Of a stretch of DNA of 56,643 bases, positions 42,723 to 53,500 are shown piece by piece. The notes under the pieces are model-generated. The model saw only the letters and a list, made by a program, of their open reading frames with translations. It did no database searches and had not been told where the DNA came from. Each line of letters begins with the position of its first letter. Position 1 is the first letter of the stretch. The position numbers and the translations under genes are program-made. The DNA lies in assembly GCA_038217425.1 (NCBI GenBank), contig JBBQPM010000018.1, positions 1-56,643 of the forward strand, given 5' to 3'. The stretch comes from JAIEPT01 sp038217425 (GTDB lineage Bacteria; Planctomycetota; Planctomycetia; Gemmatales; Gemmataceae).

Positions 42723-44570
42723 TTAGTCGTTGTAAATCTTTACGACTTCTTCGCGGCTCAGGTTTTCTGCGATGCCGGTCGCCCGGATCTGAGCGCGGAA
42801 CCGAGCGTCGCCGGCGACTTTTCCTTTGACGGTCACATAGTAGATGACTTCCGCTCGGGGCGCCAGGCGTGGCACTGGCTGGAAGACGACCGAGCCGTCC
42901 TGTTGAACGGCGACCTGCGTGTTCAGCGTATTGTTGGCGCTGATGTACTGAACCTGACCTGGCAGGCTGCAGTGCAGTTCAATGTTTTCCTCGATCTTGG
43001 TCCCGGAGTTGGCGACGCGGATTTGGAAGGTGGTGTCGGTGTTGACCTCGATCGGATTCTCGGTGGCGGCGACTTCGAGGTTCAGCGACGAGAGCTGCTC
43101 GACGCGCAGCTTCAGTGCCGATTCCGCTTTGACGCCGCGCGAACCGGTGACCTGCGTGCCGAAGACGTGTTCGCCGGTGGTGGAGGCGACGACTTCAAAG
43201 TTGACTTCCCGGATCTGTCCAGGTTGGAGTTCGCCCAGGTTCCAGGTGACCTGACGAGTGGTCTCTTCGAACTTGCCGGAATCGGAAGCGTTCACGTACT
43301 TGACGCCCGCGGGGACTTGTTCGGTGAGGACGATGTTGGTGACAGGCGCCGGGCTCGGGTTGCTGATGCGTGCCGAGTACTTGGCGGGTCGGTCGACGAA
43401 GCGGAACTTGGGCCCGCTGAAAGCAAGGTCAAGCTTCGGCATGAGGACTTCGACATTGGCGGAATCCGTCGTGTTGATCCCCCCCAGCGCCGTCGCCAGG
43501 AGCGTGATCGGCTGTATTCCCGGCAGCCGGGTGGTGACGGCGAAGGTCATGCTGCGCGATTGATTGGGTTCGAGCGTGCCGCCGAACTCTTCGAAGGAAC
43601 GTCCCTTGGGATGGTCGAGCCCTTCGGGGAGGTTAACGCGGATCTTGATGTTTTCCGTGGGGCCGTCGCCGGGGTTGGAAATGGTGGCCACGACCTGCGC
43701 CGATTCGCCGACGACGACTTTGTCGAGGGTCTTGATCTTGACCTGCAACAGAGGTTCGCGGACCTGGAAGTTGTGCTTGGTGCCGGAAGTATAGGCAACC
43801 GTGGCCACAGTGCTCATCGGGCCGCGCTGGCTGGCGATGAGCTGGAGTTCGATGCGTTGCTTCTGACCGCCGCCCATGGAGCCGAGGTTCCAGACGAGGC
43901 TGCCGGCATCGTTCATGGGCATCGGATTGGCGGTTTTGAGCGACGTATTGGGCGCCAGCTTGTGCCGTACGATGACGTTGTGCACGGCGGCGTTGCCGTT
44001 GTTGTTGACCAAAAGCTGGCACAGCGAGGGCTGATTCAGATGAATCATCGAGGGGGCGACCCACTCGATGCTGATCTGGCTATCCTGCTTGCCGACGCGG
44101 TGATCGAGATTGGCGACATCCTTGTTCGCCTCGTTCGCGGGCATGGTCGCCAGCGGCGTCAAGGGCAGCCCGGGCAGTGCCGGCTGCGTGTCTTTCAACA
44201 CATTGGCGGGATTGACCCCCACTTGCTGCGTCCCCCCCGGTTGCGGGATCGGCGGCAGCGTGCCGGGCGTCGGGATCGGCGGCAGGGCGCCGGGCGTCGG
44301 AATCGTCGGCAGCGTGCTCGGCGCCGGAATCGTCGGCAAGGAAGGCAGCGTCGATTCCATGGTGCTGGGCGGCGTGAACTGCGTCGGCGTGATTGGCGGC
44401 AGCGCCACTTTGTTCGAAGTACTGGGCAAGCTCGGCGGGGCAGGGAGCCCTACCGGCGGAGGCGGCAGTCCAGGCAATCCTTCCCCCTGGCCCAAGACCC
44501 GCTGCGCCACGAAGGCCGCTGTCATGCACAGACAGCCGCCTAACACAATCCATCCCTTTTTAAGCGTCAT
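42723..44570 (-). CDS. Exported protein with DUF11-like repeat domains and proline-rich linker
   Basis: The 615-residue product has a signal peptide (GGCLCMTAAFVAQRVLG), a proline-rich low-complexity linker (about residues 30-120, made of PTIPTPGALPPIP-like repeats) and then three to four Ig-like DUF11 domains (about 165-600; VRHKLAPNTSLKTA, SNPGDGPTENIKIRV, TGVKYVNASDSGKF-like strands). Such proteins are usually on the cell surface or periplasm with structural or adhesive roles. The linker should hold the domains away from the membrane. A strong terminator follows, so it is a single-gene unit. Confidence 0.85.
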   Translation of the reverse strand: MTLKKGWIVLGGCLCMTAAFVAQRVLGQGEGLPGLPPPPVGLPAPPSLPSTSNKVALPPITPTQFTPPSTMESTLPSLPTIPAPSTLPTIPTPGALPPIPTPGTLPPIPQPGGTQQVGVNPANVLKDTQPALPGLPLTPLATMPANEANKDVANLDHRVGKQDSQISIEWVAPSMIHLNQPSLCQLLVNNNGNAAVHNVIVRHKLAPNTSLKTANPMPMNDAGSLVWNLGSMGGGQKQRIELQLIASQRGPMSTVATVAYTSGTKHNFQVREPLLQVKIKTLDKVVVGESAQVVATISNPGDGPTENIKIRVNLPEGLDHPKGRSFEEFGGTLEPNQSRSMTFAVTTRLPGIQPITLLATALGGINTTDSANVEVLMPKLDLAFSGPKFRFVDRPAKYSARISNPSPAPVTNIVLTEQVPAGVKYVNASDSGKFEETTRQVTWNLGELQPGQIREVNFEVVASTTGEHVFGTQVTGSRGVKAESALKLRVEQLSSLNLEVAATENPIEVNTDTTFQIRVANSGTKIEENIELHCSLPGQVQYISANNTLNTQVAVQQDGSVVFQPVPRLAPRAEVIYYVTVKGKVAGDARFRAQIRATGIAENLSREEVVKIYND

Positions 44571-44740
44571 TTTTCCCCCTCCGTTTTCACCCTGGCGTTC
44601 TCTTCCCCAAGAGAATCGTGCGGGCTTCCCCGGAATGAAATAGGTTGATTCCTAAGCCACAAAAGTCCGAGAGAGCGAACCAGATAGCATTTCCCTCGGG
44701 GCCGTCAAGCCCATTTCACTCCTAAATCGGTCTCAGATAG

Positions 44741-44771
44741 AAAAAAACCGTCAAGCCGCTCGGCATGACGG
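44741..44771 (-). terminator. Terminator-like hairpin pointing against the receiver gene
   Basis: On the minus strand, CCGTCATGCCG pairs with CGGCTTGACGG (one A-A mismatch) around a short loop, followed by TTTTTTT. No minus-strand gene ends here; the next gene to the right is the plus-strand receiver gene, starting at 44805. It would stop antisense transcripts or be part of the 5' leader of the receiver mRNA. Confidence 0.55.
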
Positions 44772-44804
44772 GGACCTTGCTCGCCAAAATCCGGTGGGAA
44801 CCCC

Positions 44805-45209
44805 ATGAGGATCTTGATCGTTGATGACAATCCCGCGGTAGCCAAGACGTTAGCGATGGTTCTCACTAGGTGGAACTTTGCAGTACAATTCTGCCACAAC
44901 GGATTCGTCGCGATTGAAACCGCGCGAAGCTTCCTGCCGAAGATCGTGCTCACCGACCTCGGGTTGCCCCAGATGAACGGCTACAAACTTGCGGAAGAAT
45001 TGCGGAGAATTCCGGGTCTGGAAGGGATCGCCCTGATTGCCATTAGTGGCTACGGGCAAGCAAGCGACCGCGAGCGTTCGCGTGCCGCGGGCTTCGCGCA
45101 TCATCTCGTCAAGCCCATCGATCCCGATGTTTTGGAGAAGATACTCAACAAATTCGCACGCGAGCTCTCGAACGAGGAGGCGGGAGCCGTTCGAGAAGTC
45201 GGAAAGTAA
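44805..45209 (+). CDS. Stand-alone response regulator receiver domain
   Basis: The 134-residue product is only a CheY-like receiver: acidic pair DD near residues 7-8, phospho-acceptor Asp near 51 (LTDLGLP), Ser/Thr in AISGYG and Lys near 103 (LVKPID). There is no output domain, so it must signal by protein contact. No histidine kinase is in the window. It lies 76 bases upstream of the efflux adaptor gene on the same strand and may be cotranscribed, which could link it to the control of the pump. Confidence 0.9.
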   Translation: MRILIVDDNPAVAKTLAMVLTRWNFAVQFCHNGFVAIETARSFLPKIVLTDLGLPQMNGYKLAEELRRIPGLEGIALIAISGYGQASDRERSRAAGFAHHLVKPIDPDVLEKILNKFARELSNEEAGAVREVGK

Positions 45210-45285
45210 GGGCGTCGGAACCGCGGCAAACCGGAGTCGATACAATGCCGAAGGTTTCGCCCGGCCTTTTCTGAAAGGGATACCG

Positions 45286-46578
45286 ATGAGCTTCCGCTCG
45301 GTTGCGCCGCTGTTTTTCGGGATGGCCGTTCTGACGGGGTGCACGAACAAGACGAAGCAAGCGCCCCCCGCGGAGACGTTGGTAGTGCCGATCGCGAAAC
45401 CGGTCGAGCGCAAGGTGACGGACTACGCGTATTTCACAGGCCGAACCAACGCGATCGAATCGGTGAACGTGGTGCCGCGCGTGACCGGTTATCTCACGGA
45501 TCGTCCGGTGTTCAAGGAGGGCGCCGAGGTCGAGAAGGGGACGTTGCTTTTCGAAGTCGATCCGCGCCCGTATCAGGCCCAGCTCGATCAGGCGGAAGGG
45601 CAAGTCAAGCTGTATCTCTCGCAGTTGAAGTTGGCTCAGAGCACCTTGGCCCGCGATATGGAGATCGCCAAGACGAAGGGCGCCGTCGCCGCTCAGCAGA
45701 TCGACCAGGATAAAGCCGCCGTCGAAGAAGCGGAAGCACGCGTCAAGGCGTTCCTCGCCAGCACCGAAGTCTACAAGCTCAATCTGGAATTTACCCGGAT
45801 CAAGTCCCCCATCGACGGTCAGGTGAGCCGGCGCTATTTGACGAAGGGGAATCTCGTCAATCAGGATCAAACGTTGCTCACCACGGTCGTCTCGCTTGAT
45901 CCGATGTACGTGTATTTCGATGTGGATGAACGGACGGAACTTGAGATCCGCGAGGCGATCAACAAGAACCGCATCAAGTACACGGAGGGGGGAAAGATCG
46001 CGGTATTCATGAGCCTGCCCGGGAAAGGGGACGACGTCGCCTCGACGAAGGCGGAGGGCGTCGATTTGCCGGCGAATGCGCCGCCGGGCTATCCATACGA
46101 AGGCTACGTCGATTTCAAGAACAATCAGGTCAACCCGAATACGGGAAGCCTCACCTATCGCTGTATCTTCCCGAATCCGAAACCGGAGAAGGGCGTTCGG
46201 CTCCTGGCGCCGGGGATGTTCGTGCGGATCGGTTTGCCCATCGGCGAGCCGCACCCTGCCGTCCTGGTCGTCGATCGCGCGATTTACTCCGATCAGGGGA
46301 GCCACTACGTCTACGTCGTGAATGCCGACAGCAAGGTCGAATCTCGGAAGGTAACAAGGGGCGCCTTGCAGGACGACGGGTTGCGCGAGATCATCAAGGG
46401 ACTTTCACCGGACGACTGGGTCGTCGTCGGCGCGCTGCAGCAAGTCAGGGCCAATTCGACGGTGAAGACGGAAAAGATCGTGATGCCAGACTATCGACAG
46501 GCTCCCGTGGTCGAGATCGGCGAACGCGTAGAACCGGGCAAGGCGTCCGAGAAGAAGGCTAAAGACGCGAAAAAGTAG
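45286..46578 (+). CDS. RND efflux periplasmic adaptor (MFP/HlyD family)
   Basis: The 430-residue lipoprotein (lipobox VLTGC, Cys near residue 19) has the membrane fusion protein pattern: beta-barrel/lipoyl segments (VVPRVTGYLTDRPVFKEGAEVEKG), an alpha-helical hairpin (about 95-160, rich in K, A, E and Q), the second lipoyl half (SPIDGQVSRRYLTKGNLV) and a C-terminal barrel (GLREIIKGLSPDDWVVV). It joins the permeases to the outer-membrane channel. The start at 45286 follows AAAGGGA. The RND1 permease starts 9 bases after its stop. Confidence 0.93.
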   Translation: MSFRSVAPLFFGMAVLTGCTNKTKQAPPAETLVVPIAKPVERKVTDYAYFTGRTNAIESVNVVPRVTGYLTDRPVFKEGAEVEKGTLLFEVDPRPYQAQLDQAEGQVKLYLSQLKLAQSTLARDMEIAKTKGAVAAQQIDQDKAAVEEAEARVKAFLASTEVYKLNLEFTRIKSPIDGQVSRRYLTKGNLVNQDQTLLTTVVSLDPMYVYFDVDERTELEIREAINKNRIKYTEGGKIAVFMSLPGKGDDVASTKAEGVDLPANAPPGYPYEGYVDFKNNQVNPNTGSLTYRCIFPNPKPEKGVRLLAPGMFVRIGLPIGEPHPAVLVVDRAIYSDQGSHYVYVVNADSKVESRKVTRGALQDDGLREIIKGLSPDDWVVVGALQQVRANSTVKTEKIVMPDYRQAPVVEIGERVEPGKASEKKAKDAKK

Positions 46579-46587
46579 GACGGATTC

Positions 46588-49500
46588 ATGCTTTCTCGCT
46601 TCTTTATCGATCGACCGATCTTCGCGACGGTGCTCTCGATCGTCATCACCTTGATCGGCGGCATTTCGCTGGCCTGGCTGCCGGTGGCGCAGTATCCGCG
46701 CATCACGCCGCCGTCGGTGCAGGTGGCGATCAGCTATCCCGGAGCCAGCGCGCAGGTCGTCGCAGACACGATTGCCGCGCCGCTCGAACAGAGCGTGACC
46801 GGCGTTCCGGGCATGCTCTACATGTCTTCGCAATCGGGCAACGACGGTTCCTATCAGATGTCGGTCACGTTCGACGTCGCCACCAATCTCAACACGGCGC
46901 TCGTGATGGTGCAGAACCGCGTGTCGCTGGCGATGCCGTTGCTTCCGACTCCGGTGCAGAAGCAAGGGATCACGATTCGGAAGAAGACTCCCGACATGCT
47001 GATGATGATCAGCCTGTTTTCGCCGGACCAGAGCCGCAACGACCTTTACCTGAGCAACTACGCCCTCATCAACTTGAAGGACGAGCTGTTGCGCGTGGAC
47101 GGGGTGTCGGACATTAACATTCAGGGGCAGCGCGATTACAGCATCCGTGCGTGGCTCGATCCGCAGCGACTTGCCGGGCTCAATATCAGCGCGTCGGAGG
47201 TGGCGGCGGCGATTCGGTCGCAGAACCTGGAAGTCGCCTCTGGGCAGATCGGTCAACCCCCCGCGCCTGCGGGGCAATCGTTTCAGACGCCGATCTCGGT
47301 CAAGGGTCGCTTGATGACGGAGGAGGAGTTCGGCAACATCATCATCAAGGCGGGATCGGGGCGTGCTCCTTCGGCGCCGAGAGTCGCGGGGAAGCCGGGG
47401 GGAGGCACGGGGTTGCCCGGTTCCGGCGTGAGCGATCCGCTGCAAGCGGCGGGGAAGTTGACGATCGCGCCCAACAACACGACGTCAGCTTCCCCGGTCG
47501 CCAGTCCCAAGGCTTCGAGCGCCGATCCTTCCAACAGCGGTTTGACGGCAGTCGGCGGCGCCGCGACCGGAGGCGGAGGCGGCACCGGCGGCGGCGCTTC
47601 GACGGCCGGCGGAGGCTCGACCGGAGGCGGCGGCTCCAGCGGCGGCGGAGCCACCGGCGTCGGCAGTACCGCCACGGCCGACAACATCACCGAAGAATCC
47701 CTCTCCGGTCTTGCCATCGGCAGCGGCGTTCCGGGCATCCTCGCCAACTCCGGCGGCGGGTCGGGCGTGCGCGGGCCCCAACCCGCTTCCACCGGAATCG
47801 TCCGCCTCAGGGACGTCGCCCGCATCGAACTCGCCGCCAAAAATTACAACAACTCCTGCAACTTCAATGGCCAGCCCTCCGCCGGCCTCACCGTCTATCA
47901 ACTCCCCGGCACCAACGCCCTCGACGTCGCCGACCTCGTCCGCGCCAAGATGACAACCCTCAAATCGCGCTTCCCCAGCGGCATCGATTACAAGATCGGC
48001 TACGATACCACCCTCTTCATCCGCGAATCGGTCAACGAAGTCTTCAGCACGCTCATCGACGCCGTCCTCCTCGTCACCTTCGTCGTCCTCCTCTTTCTGC
48101 AAGACTGGAAAGCGATGATCCTGCCGATCATCGACGTCCCCGTGTCGCTCATCGGCACCTTCGGCGTCATGGCGGTGATGGGCTTCAGCCTCAACAACAT
48201 CTCGCTCTTCGGGCTCGTACTCGCGATCGGCATCGTCGTCGACGACGCCATCGTCGTGCTCGAAAACATCGAACGGCAAATGGCCAAGGGGCTCGACACG
48301 CGCTCGGCCACCATCAAGGCGATGGAAGAGATCACCGGCCCCATCATCGCGATCACCATCGTTTTGTGTGCCGTGTTCATCCCCTGCGCCTTCATCAGCG
48401 GCATCACGGGACGGTTCTTCAACCAGTTCGCGGTGACCATCGCCGCCTCGACGATCATTTCCGCGCTCAACGCCCTGACGATGACGCCGTCGCGAGCGCT
48501 CTTGATTTTCAAGAATCACAACCCGGGGCATGCCCATCAAAAAGTGCCGCTGCCGTGGTGGATCTTCGGCGTCTTCGGGGGCGTTGCCCTCGCCTGGTTC
48601 GGGCCGCGTCTTTTCGCTCATTTGCTGGAGTGGTTCGAGTTGACCGCTCCGTTCGCGGACGAGGAAATCCCGCGCTGGCTGAAGCATGCGATCTACTTCA
48701 CTCCCGGCCTGATCGCGGGGTTGGCGTTCGGCTGGTTCGGGATCGGGCCCGCCAATCGCGTGATGACGTTTCTCTTTCGCGGCTTCAATTATCTCTTCGA
48801 CCTGATGACCGCGGGCTACGCGGGGGCGGTCGGGCTGGGAATGCGGTTCTCGGTCGTCGTGCTGATCGGTTACGCCGGGCTGCTCGTACTCACCTACTAC
48901 GTCTTTCAGAAGGCGCCCACCGGATTCGTGCCGCAGCAGGATCAAGGCCGACTTCTGGTCAGCATCCAGCTCCCCGATTCCGCGTCGCTGCAGCGGACTC
49001 AGGAGATTATCGGCAAAGTCGAAGCGATCGCCCGCGCGGCGCCGGGCGTCGCCGATACGATTGCGCTCGGCGGCAATTCGTTCGTGCAGCAGGCGGCGAG
49101 TCCCAATTTCGGCTCCATGTTCCTCATTCTGAAGCCGTTCAAAGAGCGTCGGGATCCCCGGCTCAAGGACGAGGCGATCATGGCGCGCTTGCGAAAAGAG
49201 TGGACGCAGAAAGTCCCCGACGCCAAGGTCGTGGTGATGGGTTCGTCGCCGATTCCGGGGCTGAGTTCCTCGGGCGGATTCAAAATACTCGTCGAAGACA
49301 AGGCGGGCCTGGGATTGCCGACGCTGCAAAACCAGACCGACAAGCTGGTCGCCTTATTGCAGAAGGAGCCAGGCCTGGCGAGCGTTTCGACGCAGTTCCG
49401 CTCGAGCACGCCGCAACTATTCATGGACATTGACCGCACCAAGGTCGAGACGCTCGAACTTTCGCTCGACGACGTCAATCAGACGATGCAGATTTTCGTC

Positions 49501-50535
49501 GGCTCGCTCTATGTCAACAGCTTCAACGAGTTCGGCAGACAATGGCAGGTGACGTTGCAGGCCGAGGGCGATTTTCGCCGACTGGTCGCCAAGCTCAATC
49601 TCTTCCAGGTCCGCAACAAGCTCGGACAGATGGTCCCGCTCGGCACGCTGGTTCGCATGAAGGAAATCAGCGGCCCGATCTTCATCACGCGGTTCAACCT
49701 GTCCACCGCGGCGCCGATCACGGGGAGCCTGCTTCCGGGCGTTAGTTCCGGTGAAGTCATCGAAGCGACCGAGCGGTTGGCCAAGCAGTCGTTGCCGCTA
49801 TCAATGCGCACGGAGTGGACCGAGTTGATGTACATGCAGATCCGCGAAGGCAACACCGCGATCCTCGTCTTCGCGCTCGGCGTCATGTGCGTCTTTCTCG
49901 CGCTCGCGGCCCTGTACGAAAGCTGGACGCTGCCGCTGGCCGTCATCCTCGTCGTGCCGCTCTGCGTCCTGTGTTCGGTGGTCGGCGTGCTGATCGCGGG
50001 GGGCTCGGTGAACATCTTCGTGCAGATCGGCCTGGTGGTACTCGTGGGACTCGCTTGTAAAAATGCGATCCTCGTCGTCGAATTCGCCCGCGAACTGCAT
50101 CAAGGGGGCATGACGGTATTCGAAGCGACCAAGGAGGCGTCCAGGCTCAGGCTCCGGCCGATTCTGATGACATCGTTCGCGTTCATTCTCGGCGTCGTAC
50201 CGCTCGTCGTCGCGTCGGGAGCCGGCGCGGAGATGCGCAAATCGCTCGGCACCGCCGTCTTCAGCGGCATGCTCGGCGTCACGGTCTTCGGCGTCTTTTT
50301 GACGCCCGTGTTCTATTACGTCATTCAAAGTCTGGGCGATACCGCCTTCTTCGCGAACGTCGCCACTCAGCGAGCCTTATCGAGTCTGTTCGCCGGCGTC
50401 TTCGGCTTGGCCGCGGGTTTTCTACTCGAACAACTCGGGCTCTCGCGTCCGTACGTCGGGATGGCGCTCGGCTTGGTCGTGGGCGTGTTGTTGCCGATCG
50501 CCATTCGCGGCATCCATCAAAAAATCACGAGATGA
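46588..50535 (+). CDS. RND (HAE1-type) efflux permease with long Gly/Ser-rich insertion
   Basis: The 1315-residue AcrB-like inner-membrane pump has the family blocks: MLSRFFIDRPIFATVLSI at the start, GLVLAIGIVVDDAIVVLENIER with the proton-relay Asp pair, and FNEFGRQWQV. It is about 250 residues longer than AcrB. One cause is an insertion (about residues 255-400) rich in Gly, Ser, Thr and Ala, with a core of GGGGGTGGGASTAGGG (about 326-345), placed in the porter domain before VRLRDVARIEL. A second insertion (about 645-735) between TM6 and TM7 adds hydrophobic segments (IFGVFGGVALAWFGPRLFA, FTPGLIAGLAFGWFGIG). It lies 9 bases after the adaptor gene. Confidence 0.92.
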   Translation: MLSRFFIDRPIFATVLSIVITLIGGISLAWLPVAQYPRITPPSVQVAISYPGASAQVVADTIAAPLEQSVTGVPGMLYMSSQSGNDGSYQMSVTFDVATNLNTALVMVQNRVSLAMPLLPTPVQKQGITIRKKTPDMLMMISLFSPDQSRNDLYLSNYALINLKDELLRVDGVSDINIQGQRDYSIRAWLDPQRLAGLNISASEVAAAIRSQNLEVASGQIGQPPAPAGQSFQTPISVKGRLMTEEEFGNIIIKAGSGRAPSAPRVAGKPGGGTGLPGSGVSDPLQAAGKLTIAPNNTTSASPVASPKASSADPSNSGLTAVGGAATGGGGGTGGGASTAGGGSTGGGGSSGGGATGVGSTATADNITEESLSGLAIGSGVPGILANSGGGSGVRGPQPASTGIVRLRDVARIELAAKNYNNSCNFNGQPSAGLTVYQLPGTNALDVADLVRAKMTTLKSRFPSGIDYKIGYDTTLFIRESVNEVFSTLIDAVLLVTFVVLLFLQDWKAMILPIIDVPVSLIGTFGVMAVMGFSLNNISLFGLVLAIGIVVDDAIVVLENIERQMAKGLDTRSATIKAMEEITGPIIAITIVLCAVFIPCAFISGITGRFFNQFAVTIAASTIISALNALTMTPSRALLIFKNHNPGHAHQKVPLPWWIFGVFGGVALAWFGPRLFAHLLEWFELTAPFADEEIPRWLKHAIYFTPGLIAGLAFGWFGIGPANRVMTFLFRGFNYLFDLMTAGYAGAVGLGMRFSVVVLIGYAGLLVLTYYVFQKAPTGFVPQQDQGRLLVSIQLPDSASLQRTQEIIGKVEAIARAAPGVADTIALGGNSFVQQAASPNFGSMFLILKPFKERRDPRLKDEAIMARLRKEWTQKVPDAKVVVMGSSPIPGLSSSGGFKILVEDKAGLGLPTLQNQTDKLVALLQKEPGLASVSTQFRSSTPQLFMDIDRTKVETLELSLDDVNQTMQIFVGSLYVNSFNEFGRQWQVTLQAEGDFRRLVAKLNLFQVRNKLGQMVPLGTLVRMKEISGPIFITRFNLSTAAPITGSLLPGVSSGEVIEATERLAKQSLPLSMRTEWTELMYMQIREGNTAILVFALGVMCVFLALAALYESWTLPLAVILVVPLCVLCSVVGVLIAGGSVNIFVQIGLVVLVGLACKNAILVVEFARELHQGGMTVFEATKEASRLRLRPILMTSFAFILGVVPLVVASGAGAEMRKSLGTAVFSGMLGVTVFGVFLTPVFYYVIQSLGDTAFFANVATQRALSSLFAGVFGLAAGFLLEQLGLSRPYVGMALGLVVGVLLPIAIRGIHQKITR

Positions 50536-50541
50536 GTCTTC

Positions 50542-53500
50542 ATGCTTTCGCGTTTCTTCATCGATCGGCCAATCTTTGCAACCGTGATCTCCGTGGTCAT
50601 CACGCTCGCGGGCGCCGTCGCCGTCTTCACGCTTCCGGTCGCGCAGTATCCGGACGTCACGCCCCCCACCGTGCAAGTGACCGCGTTCTACCCGGGCGCC
50701 AATTCGCAGACGCTGCGCGATACCGTCGCCGCCCCCATCGAAGAGCAAGTGAGCGGCGTCGAAGGGATGATGTACATGTCGTCCAAATGCACGAACGACG
50801 GCGCCTACACCCTCACCGTGACGTTCAAGCTCGGCATGGAATCGGACATGGCTCAGGTGCTCGTGCAAAACCGAGTCTCGCTCGCCCTCCCCGTCATTCC
50901 GGCCCTTGTGCAGAACGAAGGCATCAACGTCAAGAAGATGTCCCCCAGCACGATGATGATCGTCAACCTCATCTCGACCAAGCCGGGGCTCGACAGCACT
51001 TACTTGAGCAACTACGCCACGATTCACATCAAGGACGAACTCGGCCGACTCCCGGGGGTTGCGGGAATTACCTACCTCGGCCAGCGCGACTACAGCCTGC
51101 GCGTCTGGCTCGATCCCGACCGCCTGGCCGCCCTCAACATGAGCGCCTCGGACGTGGTGCTGGCGATCGCGCAGCAGAACCTGCAAGTCGCGGCCGGGCA
51201 GATCGGCCAACCGCCGGTCCCGAAGGGGCAGCAGTTTCAGCTCACGATCAACACCAAGGGGCGTTTGACGACGCCTGAGGAATTCGCCGACATCATCGTG
51301 AAGACCGAGCAAGGAAACGCCGGCGGCCAGATGGAGAGCATGAGCGCGAACAGCCAGGATGCCGCCGCCGCCGCGCCTGTGGGGCCGCTGCCGACCACCA
51401 CCGGCGTCGTCCGTCTCGCCCATGTCGTCACGCGCAACAAGGACGGCAAGCCGCGCGTCGAACTCGGGTCCCAGCAGTACGATCAATCGTGTACGCTCGA
51501 CGGCAAGCCGTCGGTGGCCCTGTCGATCTTTCAACTCCCCGGTTCCAACGCGCTCGAAACCGCACAGGGCGTTTACGCCAAGATGAAGGAACTGAGGAGC
51601 CGATTCCCCGACGGCGTCGACTACGCCATCGTCTATGATACCACGCCGTTCATTCACGAATCCGTCTACGAAGTCTTCCACACCTTGCGCGACGCCGTCA
51701 TCCTCGTGGCCATCGTCGTCTTGCTCTTTCTGCAAGATTGGCGCGCGATGATTCTGCCGATGATCGACGTTCCCGTGTCGCTGATCGGCACCTTCGCAGT
51801 GATGGCCGCGCTCGGCTATTCGCTCAATAATCTCACGCTCTTCGGCCTCGTGCTCGCGATCGGCATCGTCGTCGACGATGCCATCGTGGTCCTGGAAAAC
51901 ATCGAGCGTTTGATCGCCACCGGCCTCGACGCGCGCACCGCGACGATCCGGGCGATGGAAGAAATCACCGGCCCCGTCCTCGCCATCACGCTCGTCTTGA
52001 GCGCCGTTTTCGTTCCGTGCTGCTTTCTGGGCGGCATCAGCGGGCAGTTCTTCCGCCAATTCGCCGTCACGATCGCCGTCTCGACGATCATCTCCGCGAT
52101 CAACGCCCTGACGATGACGCCCTCGCGCGCCGTGATGATCTTCAAGACCGAGGAATCGCACGCCGGCCATCATCCCAAGAAGGAAGCCCTCCCCTGGTGG
52201 TTCTTCGGAATCTTCGGATTGGCATCGCTGTGGATTTGCAAGAACTTCTTCGACGGCGAGTTCGGCCTGATGAGCATGGCGGAAGCAGAGGAGGAATCGA
52301 CCTGGCATGCCTGGGGGATCACCGGCGCCTACTTCGCGCCGGGAATGCTCGTGGGCCTGATTTTCGGCTGGTTTCTGATCAACCCCGTCAACCGCGGCCT
52401 CGCGGTCTTCTTTCATGGGTTCAATCGCTTCTTCGAAGTGTTGACGGCCGGCTACGGTTGGACGGTCGGCAAGATCCTGCGAATCGCGACGATCGTTATC
52501 CTTGCATATGCCGGGCTGCTCGGCCTGACCTACTGGCAATTCACGAATGCGCCGACCGGCTTCATTCCCGAACAGGACAAGGGCTACCTCATTCTCAATG
52601 TGCAACTCCCCGATTCCGCCTCTGTCGAACGTACCGAACGGCTGATGGCGATCCTCGAAAAGACCGCCAAGGAAACCGACGGCGTCGAACATACCGTCGG
52701 CATTTCCGGACAGTCGCTGATTCTCGGCGCCAACGCCCCCAACCTCGGCTCAATGTACGTCATGCTCAAGAAGTTCGAACAGCGCGACGCCGACCTCAGC
52801 GCCGACGCGATCGCCGAGAGTCTTCGCATTCGCTGTCAGAAAGCCGTGCGCGGAGCCATCGTCACCGTTTTCGGCGGCCCCCCGGTCGAAGGCCTCGGCT
52901 CGACCGGCGGCTTCAAACTCATCGTCGAAGATCGAGGCAACCTCGGACTCAAACGCCTGCAGGAAGTGAGCGACAATATCGTCGCCCGCGGAAATCAAAC
53001 CGAGGGTTTGCAGGGGCTCTACAATAGCTCGCGCGCCAGCACACCCTGGCTCTACCTCGACCTCGACCGTGACAATTGTCATCGGCTCGGCCTGACCGTG
53101 AGCGAGGTTTTCAGCACGCTCCAGATCAACCTCGGCTCGTACTACGTGAACAACTACAACCAGTTCGGCCGAACCTGGCAGGTCAACGTCCAGGCCGATC
53201 AGGCGTACCGCAATCAGGTGGACGACATTAAGAGACTTCAGGTACGAAACAATCGCGGCGAGATGATTCGGCTCGGAACCTTGCTGAGCGTGAACGACAC
53301 GACGGGGCCGGTGATGGTGATGCGTTACAATCTGTATTCCGCGGCCGCCATCACCGGCAACGCCGCCCCGGGCGCCAGTTCCGGACAGGCGATCGAGCGG
53401 ATGCAGAAGATTGCCGACGAGGAACTCCCCAAAGAGATGGCGACCGACTGGACCGACCTCGCTTACCTGCAGCTTCAAGCGGGCAACGTCGCCATTTACG

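Noticed and set aside
45240..45245. TACAAT before the adaptor gene as a promoter
   Set aside because: It is a fair -10, but no -35 is found at a normal distance, and the gene may be read from the receiver's promoter.
47560..47665. Glycine-rich tract considered as a frameshift or gene boundary inside the first RND gene
   Set aside because: The reading frame is open throughout, and the family pattern resumes in the same frame at VRLRDVARIEL.
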